From Guptibacillus spartinae (lineage in GTDB: Bacteria > Bacillota > Bacilli > Bacillales > Guptibacillaceae), in assembly GCF_028610625.1 (NCBI RefSeq), contig NZ_JAQQWU010000001.1:372001-436000 (forward strand): 64,000 bases of DNA. The letters are read 5' to 3'. The position numbers and the translations under genes are program-made. The notes under the pieces are model-generated. The model searched no databases, was not told where the DNA came from, and was given only the letters and a program-made list of their open reading frames with translations. Below, one piece after another: positions 7,645 to 17,371 of the stretch (the stretch's first letter is position 1; the number at the start of each line of letters is the position of its first letter).

Positions 7645-10600
7645 ATGACAGCTATTTCAAAAATTCTTGTTGCTAACCGCGGGGAAATCGCTATTCGTAT
7701 TTTTCGCGCCTGTACAGAGTTAAACATTCGAACCGTCGCGATTTACTCCAAAGAAGACAGTGGTTCCTATCATCGCTATAAAGCAGATGAAGCGTATCTT
7801 GTAGGTGAAGATAAAAAGCCTATTGATGCATATTTGGATATTGAAGGTATTATTGAAATTGCCAAAACAAACAATATTGATGCCATCCATCCAGGTTACG
7901 GCTTTCTTTCTGAAAATCTTCAGTTTGCCAAACGCTGTCAAGAAGAAGGCATGATCTTTATTGGTCCAGAGCTTGAACACTTGAGAATGTTTGGAGATAA
8001 GGTGGAGGCGAGAAAGCAAGCCATTTTAGCAGGTCTTCCGGTTATTCCCGGAACTGATGGTCCTGTCCATGATCTAGATGAAGTGAAAGTGTTTGCTGAA
8101 GAAAATGGCTACCCTCTCATGATAAAAGCCGCACTCGGCGGCGGGGGAAGAGGGATGCGAATTGTGCGAAGTCAGGAAGCACTTGCGGACGCGTATGATC
8201 GTGCTAAATCAGAAGCGAAGGCAGCTTTTGGAGCAGATGACATTTATGTTGAGAAATTTGTGGAAAATCCTAAGCATATTGAAGTGCAAATCCTTGGAGA
8301 TAAGCATGGAAACACGATTCACCTTTATGAAAGAGACTGCTCTGTTCAGCGTCGCCATCAAAAAGTCGTTGAGGTTGCACCAAGCGTTTCGTTAAGTGAA
8401 GATTCCAGGAAAGAAATTTGTGAAGCGGCCGTGAAACTGATGGAAAATGTCCAATATGTGAACGCTGGAACAGTTGAATTCCTTGTAAATCAAACGGGAG
8501 AGTTTTATTTTATTGAAGTGAATCCTCGTGTGCAGGTTGAGCATACCATTACAGAAATGATTACGGGAATTGATATTGTGCAATCACAAATTATGATTGC
8601 AGAAGGCGAACATATACATAGTGAGCGTCTTGGTATTCCTGTGCAGGAAGCGATTGACTGTCATGGCTATGCTATTCAATGTCGTGTTACAACAGAAGAT
8701 CCAGAAAACAATTTTATGCCAGACACTGGAAAGCTTATGGCTTATCGATCAGGTGGTGGCTTTGGTGTACGTCTTGATGCAGGGAATGCTTATCAGGGCG
8801 CGGTTATCACACCCTATTATGATTCATTGCTTGTTAAGCTATCAACGTGGGCATTAAGTTTTGACCATGCTTCTTCTAAAATGGTCAGAAACTTAAAAGA
8901 ATTCCGGATTAGAGGAATTAAAACGAATATTGCCTTTCTTGAAAATGTGATGAAACACGAGAACTTTCGAACTGGCGTTTATGATACGTCATTTATTGAT
9001 TCATCTCCAGAGTTGTTTGTTTTTCCGAAACGAAAGGACCGCGGAACGAAAATGCTGTCTTATATTGGGAATATTACAGTTAATGGATTTCCAGGTCTTG
9101 ATAAAAAGAAAAAACCAGCATTTTCAAAACGAAGGGTGCCACATTTAAAATATAGTGAAGAAATCACTCGAGGAACTAAGCAAATTTTAGATGAAGAAGG
9201 CGCAGAGGGCCTTGTACAATGGGTGAAAGATCAGAAGAAGACGCTTCTAACTGATACGACGTTCCGAGACGGACATCAATCACTTTTAGCCACAAGAATG
9301 CGTACAACAGATTTACTTCATATTGCTGGCCCAACAGCTCGAATGACGCCAAATTTATTTTCAATGGAAATGTGGGGCGGAGCAACGTTTGACGTTTCGT
9401 TACGCTATCTTAAAGAAGATCCGTGGGATCGCTTAATAAAACTGAGAAAGCAAGTACCGAACGTTATGTTCCAAATGTTACTACGCGCATCCAATGCTGT
9501 TGGATATAAAAACTATCCAGATAACTTAATTCGTGAATTTGTTCAAAAGTCTGCAGATGCTGGTATTGACGTCTTCCGGATATTTGACAGTTTGAACTGG
9601 GTAGAAGGAATGACTAAAGCCATTGAAGCGGTTCGTGAAACAGGAAAGATAGCTGAGGCATCGATTTGTTACACGGGCGATATTTCTAATCCATCTAAAT
9701 CAAAGTATAATCTAAGCTATTATCAAGAGCTTGCTAAAGAGCTAGAACAAGCTGGAGCCCATATTCTTGGCATAAAAGACATGGCTGGGCTCCTTAAACC
9801 ACACGCTGCTTATGAACTTATATCAACGTTGAAAGAGACCGTTTCGATTCCGATCCATCTTCATACACACGATACGAGCGGTAATGGAATCTATACTTAT
9901 GCAAAGGCCATCGAGGCAGGCGTGGATATTGTAGATGTAGCTGTAAGCTCAATGGCAGGGTTAACGTCTCAACCGAGTGCCAATTCCTTATATTATGCAC
10001 TCGATGGTTCAGAAAGGCAGCCTGACATTGATATTCAAGCGTTAGAGCAATTGTCTCATTACTGGGAGGATACGCGTAAATACTATAGCGGCTTTGAAAG
10101 CGGCATGACAGCTCCGCACACCGAAGTGTATGAGCATGAAATGCCAGGCGGACAATATAGTAATCTTCAGCAACAGGCAAAGGGCGTTGGTTTAGGAGAA
10201 CGTTGGGATGAAGTTAAGCGGATGTACCGAAGAGTGAATGAAATGTTTGGTGATATTGTTAAGGTCACACCATCTTCAAAAGTTGTTGGTGATATGGCAC
10301 TTTACATGGTTCAAAATAGTTTAACTGAGGATGACATTTATGAACGTGGTGAAACGCTTGATTTTCCTGATTCCGTTGTTGAGCTATTTCAGGGCTTCCT
10401 AGGACAACCGTATCAAGGTTTTCCAAAAGAGCTTCAACAAATCATCTTAAAAGGGAGAGAGCCCATTACGACGCGGCCAGGTGAACTGCTCGAACCTGTT
10501 CATTTTACAGATCTGAAAGAAACGCTTTACCATAAATTAAATCGTCAAGTCACAAGTCATGATCTTATCTCCTATGCGCTTTATCCGAAGGTTTATTTAG

Positions 10601-11085
10601 AATATGAAGAAGTTCAGGAAATGTTTGGAGATGTTTCTGTTCTTGATACACCAACCTTCCTATATGGTATGCGTCTTGGGGAAGAGATCGAGGTGGAGAT
10701 TGAACAGGGGAAAACACTAATTGTGAAGTTAGTATCCATTGGAGAGCCAAACATAGAAGGGAAGCGTACGCTTTACTTTGAATTGAATGGCCAACCACGT
10801 GAAGTTGTGATTAAAGATGAAAACATTAAGACAGCGATAGCTGCTAAGCCAAAAGCAGATCGCACCAATGCGAACCATATTGGAGCAACAATGCCAGGAA
10901 CAGTCATAAAGGTACTTGTTGAAAAAGGTGAGAGAGTAAATAAAGGCGATCATCTCATGATTACAGAAGCCATGAAAATGGAAACAACAGTTCAGGCTCC
11001 TCGAAGTGGAATTGTCGAACATATTCATGTAGCAAATGGTGAGGGTATTGAATCAGGAGATTTATTGTTGGAAATGAACGAATAG
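7645..11085 (+). CDS. pycA: Pyruvate carboxylase
   Basis: 1146 residues, the normal full length. Order: biotin carboxylase (1-450; glycine-rich ATP loop with GGGGRGMR near 170, EVNPR in the active site), carboxyltransferase (about 530-800; TTFRDGHQSL motif), the allosteric linker, then a biotin carrier domain with AMKM, biotinyl-Lys at 1111. It makes oxaloacetate from pyruvate and bicarbonate. A clean AAGGAGG precedes the ATG, 17 bp after ftsW ends. The biotin carboxylase half is paralogous to the separate gene at 36851-38188. Confidence 0.97.
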   Translation: MTAISKILVANRGEIAIRIFRACTELNIRTVAIYSKEDSGSYHRYKADEAYLVGEDKKPIDAYLDIEGIIEIAKTNNIDAIHPGYGFLSENLQFAKRCQEEGMIFIGPELEHLRMFGDKVEARKQAILAGLPVIPGTDGPVHDLDEVKVFAEENGYPLMIKAALGGGGRGMRIVRSQEALADAYDRAKSEAKAAFGADDIYVEKFVENPKHIEVQILGDKHGNTIHLYERDCSVQRRHQKVVEVAPSVSLSEDSRKEICEAAVKLMENVQYVNAGTVEFLVNQTGEFYFIEVNPRVQVEHTITEMITGIDIVQSQIMIAEGEHIHSERLGIPVQEAIDCHGYAIQCRVTTEDPENNFMPDTGKLMAYRSGGGFGVRLDAGNAYQGAVITPYYDSLLVKLSTWALSFDHASSKMVRNLKEFRIRGIKTNIAFLENVMKHENFRTGVYDTSFIDSSPELFVFPKRKDRGTKMLSYIGNITVNGFPGLDKKKKPAFSKRRVPHLKYSEEITRGTKQILDEEGAEGLVQWVKDQKKTLLTDTTFRDGHQSLLATRMRTTDLLHIAGPTARMTPNLFSMEMWGGATFDVSLRYLKEDPWDRLIKLRKQVPNVMFQMLLRASNAVGYKNYPDNLIREFVQKSADAGIDVFRIFDSLNWVEGMTKAIEAVRETGKIAEASICYTGDISNPSKSKYNLSYYQELAKELEQAGAHILGIKDMAGLLKPHAAYELISTLKETVSIPIHLHTHDTSGNGIYTYAKAIEAGVDIVDVAVSSMAGLTSQPSANSLYYALDGSERQPDIDIQALEQLSHYWEDTRKYYSGFESGMTAPHTEVYEHEMPGGQYSNLQQQAKGVGLGERWDEVKRMYRRVNEMFGDIVKVTPSSKVVGDMALYMVQNSLTEDDIYERGETLDFPDSVVELFQGFLGQPYQGFPKELQQIILKGREPITTRPGELLEPVHFTDLKETLYHKLNRQVTSHDLISYALYPKVYLEYEEVQEMFGDVSVLDTPTFLYGMRLGEEIEVEIEQGKTLIVKLVSIGEPNIEGKRTLYFELNGQPREVVIKDENIKTAIAAKPKADRTNANHIGATMPGTVIKVLVEKGERVNKGDHLMITEAMKMETTVQAPRSGIVEHIHVANGEGIESGDLLLEMNE

Positions 11086-11117
11086 AAAAAGCTGCGCATT
11101 TTTGCGCAGCTTTTTTT
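11086..11117. terminator. Bidirectional terminator between pycA and ctaA
   Basis: A 13-bp perfect stem (11086-11098 with 11103-11115) with A5 before and T7 after, serving the convergent pycA and ctaA genes. Confidence 0.9.
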
Positions 11118-12011
11118 CTATTGTCTGCCACTGCGAAGAGAAAGCATGACAAGGTAGAGTAGTACGGTAAAGAGCCCGGAAATAAAAAGTCCATGGAAAA
11201 GGGCAAGGAATAAATTTAAATTTGAAACGACAACAAGCATACCGCTCAAAGCTTGTAAACAAATAAAGATAAAAGCAACAATAAGGCCGGTACGCATTGT
11301 GCCTTTAGATTTAAATTCTTTTAATCCAATGATTAGGATGTAAAGCAACCATACAAAAATGAAAACAGCCGCCGACCGGTGTAACATTTGAATTCCTTGT
11401 GGTCCAGAAAAAGCGAGCAGTTGACCATCCGTACAAAAAGGGACATTGTCACATGCCATGCTAGCACCTGTATGGCGGACTAGTGCGCCAGTATATACCA
11501 CAATATAAGAATAAATGGTGATCGCATATAAATGAATGCGAATTCGTTTAGGTACAAAAGGCGTCTTTTTTTCACCAGAAGCTTCAAATACGAGAATGGT
11601 TAAGAGAACGACACTTGCAAAACTAGCTAGTGAAAAACCAAAGTGGGAAGCAAGGATAATATCTGACTGCCCCCAAACAACAGCAGCAGCGCCGAGCAAT
11701 CCCTGAAAGACAATTAAAAATACGGAAGCAATCGCTAGAAATTTTGTTTCTCGCAGATCTCCAATTTTTCTCCATGTCCAAATCGCCAGAATAATCACTA
11801 GGAGACCAAGAGCTGCTGAAACCATCCTGTGACTTACTTCAATAATCGTTTCAATCTGTGGTGCCTCAGGTAGAACCTTTCCATAGCAGAGTGGCCAGGA
11901 GTTACCACAACCGTCACCTGAACCTGTTTTCGTCACAACTGCTCCCATTAAAAGAACAAGTAGCATGCCGAACGAGGTTAGAATCCCGAACAATTTCAAC
12001 AATTTATTCAC
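11118..12011 (-). CDS. ctaA: Heme A synthase
   Basis: 297 residues from a GTG at 12011, chosen because AAGAAGG lies 8 bp upstream on the minus strand; a longer frame to 12047 has no such site. Eight hydrophobic helices. Conserved Cys pairs of Gram-positive CtaA are visible in two extracytoplasmic loops (Cys-Gly-Asn-Ser-Trp-Pro-Leu-Cys, and Cys-Asp-Asn-Val-Pro-Phe-Cys), with His residues for heme in the helices. It oxidises heme O to heme A for the aa3/caa3 oxidases. It is divergent from ctaB, as in B. subtilis. Confidence 0.95.
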   Translation of the reverse strand: MNKLLKLFGILTSFGMLLVLLMGAVVTKTGSGDGCGNSWPLCYGKVLPEAPQIETIIEVSHRMVSAALGLLVIILAIWTWRKIGDLRETKFLAIASVFLIVFQGLLGAAAVVWGQSDIILASHFGFSLASFASVVLLTILVFEASGEKKTPFVPKRIRIHLYAITIYSYIVVYTGALVRHTGASMACDNVPFCTDGQLLAFSGPQGIQMLHRSAAVFIFVWLLYILIIGLKEFKSKGTMRTGLIVAFIFICLQALSGMLVVVSNLNLFLALFHGLFISGLFTVLLYLVMLSLRSGRQ

Positions 12012-12193
12012 AAATAACACCTTCTTATCTAATTGTGTGGAAACCATAGTACAATGAAAGTGTGAAAGGATACGACATCATTGTACGAATGAAAGGATGA
12101 ACCATTACGAAACGACGTATACAAAACAATTAGATTCGTTTATAATGGATAAGGATTGCGGATACTGCTTCCTTTCACAAAACCAACATTATC

Positions 12194-12220
12194 TTACCAT
12201 AGCTGTTAGCAAGATATAAT
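12194..12220 (+). promoter_or_regulatory. Candidate promoter for the ctaB operon
   Basis: A TATAAT hexamer at 12215-12220 with a poor -35 (TTACCA, 12194-12199, spacing 15). A second TATAAT lies at 12141-12146, also without a good -35. Weak -35 elements would suit an activated promoter, and the B. subtilis cta genes are known to need ResD; no ResD site is claimed here. Apart from these, 12012-12284 shows no gene. Confidence 0.35.
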
Positions 12221-12284
12221 AGTAAGATGTGAAGATTGATTTACATTTTCCTTAACAGTATGGAAGAAACCTGGAGGGGTAATC

Positions 12285-12392
12285 GTGATAGCATATAACA
12301 AACAGGGCTTACACAGTCTTCTAATAAGATTGTCTACCAAGATTGACAGAGAAACTGATGTACTTCAGTTGATTGTAAAAGGAGGTGTGTAG
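12285..12392 (+). CDS. Putative 35-residue leader peptide coupled to ctaB
   Basis: A GTG at 12285 has a strong Shine-Dalgarno (TGGAGGGG, 12272-12279) at good spacing. The frame runs 35 codons to TAG at 12390-12392, one base before the TTG start of ctaB, and its last codons contain the ctaB Shine-Dalgarno. The peptide is short and mildly basic, with no membrane segment or Cys. The arrangement suggests translational coupling or a regulatory leader. No homologue is recognised, and expression is inferred only from the ribosome site and the stop-start geometry. Confidence 0.5.
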   Translation: MIAYNKQGLHSLLIRLSTKIDRETDVLQLIVKGGV

Positions 12393-12393
12393 A

Positions 12394-13335
12394 TTGAGTA
12401 AAGCGAGAACGGCTTATGAAGCTTCAAATCGGGTTATGGAACCAGGTCCACTATCAGAGGCAAATCCTACTGGTACATGGAAAGACTTCTTAACCCTTAC
12501 GAAATTAGGAATTGTATTTGACAACTTAATTACGGCATTTACTGGTTTATGGGTTGCGTCAGTTGCGGCAGGATTTGATTTATTCGGGAATCCAATGGTT
12601 CTTATTCTCACGATGTTGGGAACAGCTTTTGTTGTTGCCGGGGGAACATCGTTAAATAACTACATTGACCGGGATATTGATCAGGTGATGGCCAGAACGA
12701 ATACTCGTCCCTCTGTAACTGGTAAAATACCTGCAAACCAGGTATTATTCGTAGGTCTCGGGCTAGCCATAGTGGGTACCATTATGTTGCTCATCGTTGA
12801 ACCGATGGCCGCACTGTTAGGTCTACTGGGGCTTGTGATTTACGTTGTGCTTTATACAATGTGGACAAAGCGGACAACTTCATTAAATACGGTGGTTGGT
12901 TCGTTTTCAGGTGCACTTCCACCACTTATTGGTTGGGCAGCCATCGATCCGAACTTAAGCCCAGTTGCTTGGGGCATGTTCTTAATTATGTTTATCTGGC
13001 AGCCGCCTCATTTCCTTGCACTCGCTATGAAGCGGGTTGATGATTACCGAGATGCAGGCATTCCAATGTTACCTGTTGTAGCAGGATTTCCAATGACCAA
13101 GCGCCAAATTGTATTGTATACGGCTGCGCTAGTGCCAGTTTCACTTTTGCTTTACAGCTTTGGTCCTGTATACATTACCGTTGCCTCCATTCTTGGCTTC
13201 GGTTGGCTTGCAATAGGAATAGCAGGATTTTTTATGAAGGATGATATAAAATGGGCGCGAATTATGTTTGTATACTCGCTCAATTATATTACAATCCTAT
13301 TTATTGTCATGATTGCAGTAAATATTAACCCTTAA
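12394..13335 (+). CDS. ctaB: Heme O synthase (protoheme IX farnesyltransferase)
   Basis: 313 residues from a TTG at 12394, with GGAGG 8 bp upstream. About nine helices of the UbiA family. The first Asp-rich prenyl-binding motif is seen as NNYIDRDID, followed by MARTNTRP, near residues 85-103; a second Asp-containing loop, 'RVDDYRDAG', is near 215. It adds a farnesyl group to heme B. With CtaA it supplies heme A to the oxidase encoded directly downstream. Confidence 0.94.
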   Translation: MSKARTAYEASNRVMEPGPLSEANPTGTWKDFLTLTKLGIVFDNLITAFTGLWVASVAAGFDLFGNPMVLILTMLGTAFVVAGGTSLNNYIDRDIDQVMARTNTRPSVTGKIPANQVLFVGLGLAIVGTIMLLIVEPMAALLGLLGLVIYVVLYTMWTKRTTSLNTVVGSFSGALPPLIGWAAIDPNLSPVAWGMFLIMFIWQPPHFLALAMKRVDDYRDAGIPMLPVVAGFPMTKRQIVLYTAALVPVSLLLYSFGPVYITVASILGFGWLAIGIAGFFMKDDIKWARIMFVYSLNYITILFIVMIAVNINP

Positions 13336-13356
13336 AAGGTTCATTATGTATGGTCA

Positions 13357-13386
13357 GACAAGGTGGGTAGGGATGCCCTCCTTGTC
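13357..13386 (+). terminator. Stem-loop between ctaB and ctaC (possible attenuator)
   Basis: GACAAGG (13357-13363) pairs with CCTTGTC (13380-13386), with an inner GGG/CCC pairing; no long T tract follows. A stem-loop between ctaB and ctaC that partly stops transcription has been described in B. subtilis, as I recall. Here it may lower or regulate read-through into the oxidase genes. Confidence 0.5.
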
Positions 13387-13436
13387 TTCCTATAACTCAA
13401 TTTTGAGTAAAAGCTATTATGAAAGTGAGGTTTAAG

Positions 13437-14468
13437 GTGCAAATGAAACGTTGGAGAAATGTTTGGCGTTTTTTACCACTGCTATCGGTAATTGCGTTAG
13501 CGCTTACGGGTTGCGGGAACGAACAGCTAACAGCTATGCTCCCTAAGGGAGAAGGGGCTGAAATGCAATTTAATCTCATGATGTTAAGCCTTTACATCAT
13601 GATCGGGGTTTTCGTTGTAGTAGCACTCATTTATACAGTTGTGCTTGTTCGTTTTAGACGACGTGGTGAAAGCGACAATGAAATTCCAGAGCAAACGGAA
13701 GGAAACGTAGTTCTTGAGATTCTGTGGACAGTTGTCCCGATTATTCTTCTTTTGATCCTTGCTGTACCTACCGTTATGACGACGTTCGCATTGGATGAAG
13801 GGACTGAAAAAGTACCTAAAGATGCAACCGTTATCAAGGTAACCGCACACCAATACTGGTGGGAATTTGAATATCCAGATCTTGAAGTGAAAACTTCTCA
13901 AGATTTACATATTCCAACCGGGGAGAGAGTTTATTTTGAACTCGTTTCAAAAGACGTGACGCATTCATTTTGGGTACCAACTCTAGGTGGGAAAATGGAT
14001 ACGAACACAGCTACAGAGAACAAAATGTGGCTAAATGCTCAGGAACCTGGTACATATTATGGTAAATGTGCTGAGCTATGTGGGCCATCACACGCATTGA
14101 TGGACTTTAAAGTAATCGCTCAAGAAAAAGAAGACTTTGAAGCATGGGCAAAAAGCATGAAAGAAGCTGGATCACAAGCAGCTTCTGACCAAGCAGCTCA
14201 AGGGGAAGAAATCTTCGCAAACAGCTGTATTGGATGTCACGCTGTAGGTAGTGAAGGCGGTAACACTGGTCCAAACTTAACGAACTTTGGAGATCGCGAA
14301 AGAGTTGCTGGTGTTCTGGATCACACAGACAAGAACATTAAAAACTGGATCAGCAATCCATCAGAATTCAAACCAGGTAATAACATGCCTGCATTTGGTG
14401 ACCAGTTAAATGATGAAGAGCTTGATGCTTTAGTAGTTTATTTACAAGGACTAAAAGTTGAAGAATAG
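13437..14468 (+). CDS. ctaC: caa3 cytochrome c oxidase subunit II with fused cytochrome c
   Basis: 343 residues from the GTG at 13437 (GTGAGG 6 bp upstream); the ATG at 13443 is an alternative. A lipobox Leu-Thr-Gly-Cys lies near residue 26, then two membrane helices. The periplasmic-side CuA domain carries the Cys-x3-Cys-x3-His...Met ligands (CAELCGPSHALM, near 215-225). A C-terminal class I cytochrome c domain has the heme motif CIGCH near 268 and a Met ligand in 'NNMPAFG'. It accepts electrons for subunit I at the cytoplasmic membrane. Confidence 0.96.
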   Translation: MQMKRWRNVWRFLPLLSVIALALTGCGNEQLTAMLPKGEGAEMQFNLMMLSLYIMIGVFVVVALIYTVVLVRFRRRGESDNEIPEQTEGNVVLEILWTVVPIILLLILAVPTVMTTFALDEGTEKVPKDATVIKVTAHQYWWEFEYPDLEVKTSQDLHIPTGERVYFELVSKDVTHSFWVPTLGGKMDTNTATENKMWLNAQEPGTYYGKCAELCGPSHALMDFKVIAQEKEDFEAWAKSMKEAGSQAASDQAAQGEEIFANSCIGCHAVGSEGGNTGPNLTNFGDRERVAGVLDHTDKNIKNWISNPSEFKPGNNMPAFGDQLNDEELDALVVYLQGLKVEE

Positions 14469-14494
14469 TCATCGGAAATAAGGAGGTTTCATTC

Positions 14495-16333
14495 GTGTCA
14501 GCACATGCTTATAAAAAGAAAAATCCTGTATGGGATTGGCTTACTACCGTTGACCATAAGAAGATCGGGATTCTCTATCTCGCTTCCGGTGCTTTCTTCT
14601 TTCTAATCGGTGGTTTAGAAGCAATCTTACTGCGGGTGCAGTTGCTTTACCCGGAATTTGATTTCGTCGGAGCTGAAACATTTAATCAGCTACTTACGAT
14701 GCACGGGACGACAATGATTTTCTTGGCAGCCATGCCGCTTATATTTGGGTTTATGAATGCCATTGTTCCGCTCCAAATTGGGGCACGAGATGTAGCATTC
14801 CCATTTGTGAATTCACTAGGTTTTTGGTTATTTACAGCAGGCGGGATTCTACTCAATCTTGGTTGGTTCCTCGGTGGCGCTCCGGATGCAGGTTGGACCG
14901 GATATGCTCCACTATCAACAACTAGTCCAGGGAACGGGGTTGACTTTTATGTTCTTGGACTACAGATTTCAGGTATTGGAACGTTAATTGGGGGAATTAA
15001 CTTCCTAGTTACGATCATTAACATGCGAGCACCAGGTATGACATTTATGCGGATGCCTCTGTTCACATGGTCAAGTTTTATTACATCTGGTCTTATTCTT
15101 TTCGCTTTCCCTGCACTAACAATTGGTCTTGCGCTTCTTATGTTTGATCGTTTGTTTGGTTCTCAGTTCTTTGCAGCTGAAGCCGGTGGGAATCCAATTA
15201 TCTATGAACATCTTTTCTGGATCTTCGGGCACCCGGAAGTTTACATTCTTGTACTTCCCGCTTTCGGAATGTTCTCAGAAATCATTGCAACGTTTGCACG
15301 AAAGCGCCTATTCGGTTATTCTGCAATGGTTTTCGCAACAGCGCTCATTGGTTTCTTAGGTTTCATGGTATGGGTTCACCATATGTTTACGGTTGGACTT
15401 GGACCAATTGCAAACTCCATCTTTGCGGTGGCAACGATGTTAATTGCTGTGCCTACTGGGGTAAAGATCTTTAACTGGCTTTTCACTATGTGGGGAGGAA
15501 AGGTAAGTTTCCCAACAGCTAACCTTTTCGCTGTAGGATTTATTCCTTCATTCGTACTTGGTGGGATGACAGGGGTCATGCTAAGTGTGCCACCTGCTGA
15601 CTATCAATACCATGACAGTTATTTCGTAGTTGCTCACTTCCACTACGTTATCGTTGGCGGGGTTGTGTTTGGTCTCTTTGCTGGTATGTATTACTGGTGG
15701 CCAAAAATTTTCGGAACGGTTCTAAACGAATTTCTTGGAAAGCTTCATTTCTGGTTATTCTTTATTGGCTTCCACCTTACATTCTTCCCGATGCACTTCT
15801 TAGGTCTTATGGGAATGCCGCGTCGAGTGTATACGTATCTTTCTGGTCAAAGTCTTGACGAGGCAAACTTTGCAGCAACAATGGGAGCCTTTCTAATGGG
15901 TCTTGCAACAATCATAATGGTTTGGAACATCATCCAAACTTCCGTTAAAGGGAAAAAAGCTGGAAACGATCCGTGGGATGGTCGTACGCTTGAATGGGCG
16001 ATTTCATCTCCTGCTCCAGAATATAACTTTGCTCAAACGCCACTTGTTCGTGGACTTGATGCATGGTGGTTAGAAAAACGTGCAGGTAATACACAAATGG
16101 TTGCAGCTGAACCTTTGGATGATATTCATATGCCTGACTCATCTATTTTACCTGTCCTATTATCACTAGGATTATTTACTGCAGCACTTTCTGCCATTTA
16201 TTCAAATTGGGTGCTTGCAATTGGAGGGCTCGCTCTTGCAGCTCTATCAATGATTTTACGTTCAGTTATTGATTACCATGGATATCATATCCATAAAGAA
16301 GACCTGCCTGCTGAAGGGAGGGAAGACAAATGA
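14495..16333 (+). CDS. ctaD: caa3 cytochrome c oxidase subunit I
   Basis: 612 residues from a GTG with AAGGAGG upstream. Twelve or more helices. Ligands are visible: His in 'TMHGTTM' (heme), 'GHPEVYI' with the CuB His and cross-linked Tyr, the 'VHHMF' His pair (CuB) and 'AHFHYV' (heme a and a3). It is the catalytic, proton-pumping core that reduces O2 to water. Its stop overlaps the ctaE start as ATGA, so the two are translationally coupled. Confidence 0.97.
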   Translation: MSAHAYKKKNPVWDWLTTVDHKKIGILYLASGAFFFLIGGLEAILLRVQLLYPEFDFVGAETFNQLLTMHGTTMIFLAAMPLIFGFMNAIVPLQIGARDVAFPFVNSLGFWLFTAGGILLNLGWFLGGAPDAGWTGYAPLSTTSPGNGVDFYVLGLQISGIGTLIGGINFLVTIINMRAPGMTFMRMPLFTWSSFITSGLILFAFPALTIGLALLMFDRLFGSQFFAAEAGGNPIIYEHLFWIFGHPEVYILVLPAFGMFSEIIATFARKRLFGYSAMVFATALIGFLGFMVWVHHMFTVGLGPIANSIFAVATMLIAVPTGVKIFNWLFTMWGGKVSFPTANLFAVGFIPSFVLGGMTGVMLSVPPADYQYHDSYFVVAHFHYVIVGGVVFGLFAGMYYWWPKIFGTVLNEFLGKLHFWLFFIGFHLTFFPMHFLGLMGMPRRVYTYLSGQSLDEANFAATMGAFLMGLATIIMVWNIIQTSVKGKKAGNDPWDGRTLEWAISSPAPEYNFAQTPLVRGLDAWWLEKRAGNTQMVAAEPLDDIHMPDSSILPVLLSLGLFTAALSAIYSNWVLAIGGLALAALSMILRSVIDYHGYHIHKEDLPAEGREDK

Positions 16334-16947
16334 AATCGAACGAAGCAATGACTAAGTTGCCTGCCAATCCGGAACGGGCTACGCTAGAAGGTAAAAATAA
16401 ATTTCTAGGTTTCTGGTTCTTCCTTGGAGGCGAAACCGTGCTTTTCGCCTCGCTATTTGGGGTATACTTAGGATTAAGAAATGCAACAAACGGTGGAGTT
16501 ACAGCAAATGAACTATTTGAACTTCCACTTGTCTTTATTGCTACAATGTTGCTTTTAACAAGTAGTTTAACATCCGTATTTGCAACAATGGCTCTTAAAA
16601 CAAATCATTTTAAGCGTATGATTGGTTGGTTTGTGGTGACTGGACTTCTAGGACTTGGGTTTCTTGGACTAGAGATTTATGAGTTTAACCACTATGTACA
16701 TGAATATGGTCATACCATTAAAAGTAGCGCATGGGGATCTGCTTTCTACACGCTAGTAGGAACTCACGGAGCTCACGTATTTATGGGGATTTCCTGGATT
16801 ACGCTTTTGATTATTCGTAATTTAAGAAGAGGAATGGATCTCTATACGGCACCTAAATTTTATCTCTTTGCGCTTTACTGGCACTTTATCGATGTTGTAT
16901 GGATTTTCATCTTTACAGTCGTTTACCTAATGGGAAAGGTGGGTTAA
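16330..16947 (+). CDS. ctaE: caa3 cytochrome c oxidase subunit III
   Basis: 205 residues with five helices, the length of the bacterial subunit III. Conserved features include 'GFWFFLGGETVLFASLF' in helix 1, 'GTHGAHVFMGISW' and the C-terminal 'YWHFIDVVWIFIF' motif. It stabilises subunit I and sits in the middle of the ctaC-D-E-F operon with a 4-bp overlap upstream and a 4-bp gap downstream. Confidence 0.95.
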   Translation: MKSNEAMTKLPANPERATLEGKNKFLGFWFFLGGETVLFASLFGVYLGLRNATNGGVTANELFELPLVFIATMLLLTSSLTSVFATMALKTNHFKRMIGWFVVTGLLGLGFLGLEIYEFNHYVHEYGHTIKSSAWGSAFYTLVGTHGAHVFMGISWITLLIIRNLRRGMDLYTAPKFYLFALYWHFIDVVWIFIFTVVYLMGKVG

Positions 16948-16951
16948 TTAA

Positions 16952-17296
16952 ATGGCACATCATGAAGGTCACGATACACTGTCAGAGCACGACCAAAGTC
17001 ATCTCGACATTCATCACAAGATTGCTCATGAAAAGGAATTTAAGCAACAAATTGTTTCCTTTGCCATGATGATTTTCCTAACGATGATTGCGTTCGTTGC
17101 GGTAGCTAGCGATGCGATCTCAGATGCTTTCACCGTTGTTTTCATCATGATTCTGGCTGGTATCCAACTGGTATTCCAACTTTATATGTTCATGCACTTA
17201 AGTCACAAAGGGCATCAGTATCCTGCTTGGGGAATATTCTTCGGAGTATTCGTCGCTGGGACTTGTGTCGTCGCGTTAATGGGCATGATTTGGTAA
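16952..17296 (+). CDS. ctaF: caa3 cytochrome c oxidase subunit IV
   Basis: 114 residues: a His-rich hydrophilic N terminus (about 1-28) and three helices. The 'QLVFQLYMFMHLSH' pattern is typical of the CtaF/CyoD family of small oxidase subunits. It is the last gene of the operon and is followed by a terminator. ctaG, which follows in B. subtilis, is not here. Confidence 0.93.
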   Translation: MAHHEGHDTLSEHDQSHLDIHHKIAHEKEFKQQIVSFAMMIFLTMIAFVAVASDAISDAFTVVFIMILAGIQLVFQLYMFMHLSHKGHQYPAWGIFFGVFVAGTCVVALMGMIW

Positions 17297-17303
17297 TTTA
17301 CTT

Positions 17304-17335
17304 AGAAGCTGTTCACATTGAACAGCTTCTTTTTT
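17304..17335 (+). terminator. Terminator of the cta operon
   Basis: A 12-bp stem (17304-17315 with 17319-17330), a 3-nt loop and a T6 tract. Confidence 0.9.
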
Positions 17336-17342
17336 GAACAAG

Positions 17343-17369
17343 AAAAAGCGCAGCAAACGCTGCGCTTTT
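17343..17369 (-). terminator. Terminator of the YtvI-like gene (also usable on the plus strand)
   Basis: GCGCAGC (17348-17354) and GCTGCGC (17359-17365), flanked by A5 and T4. On the minus strand the tail is a T-rich run. Confidence 0.8.
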
Positions 17370-17371
17370 GA

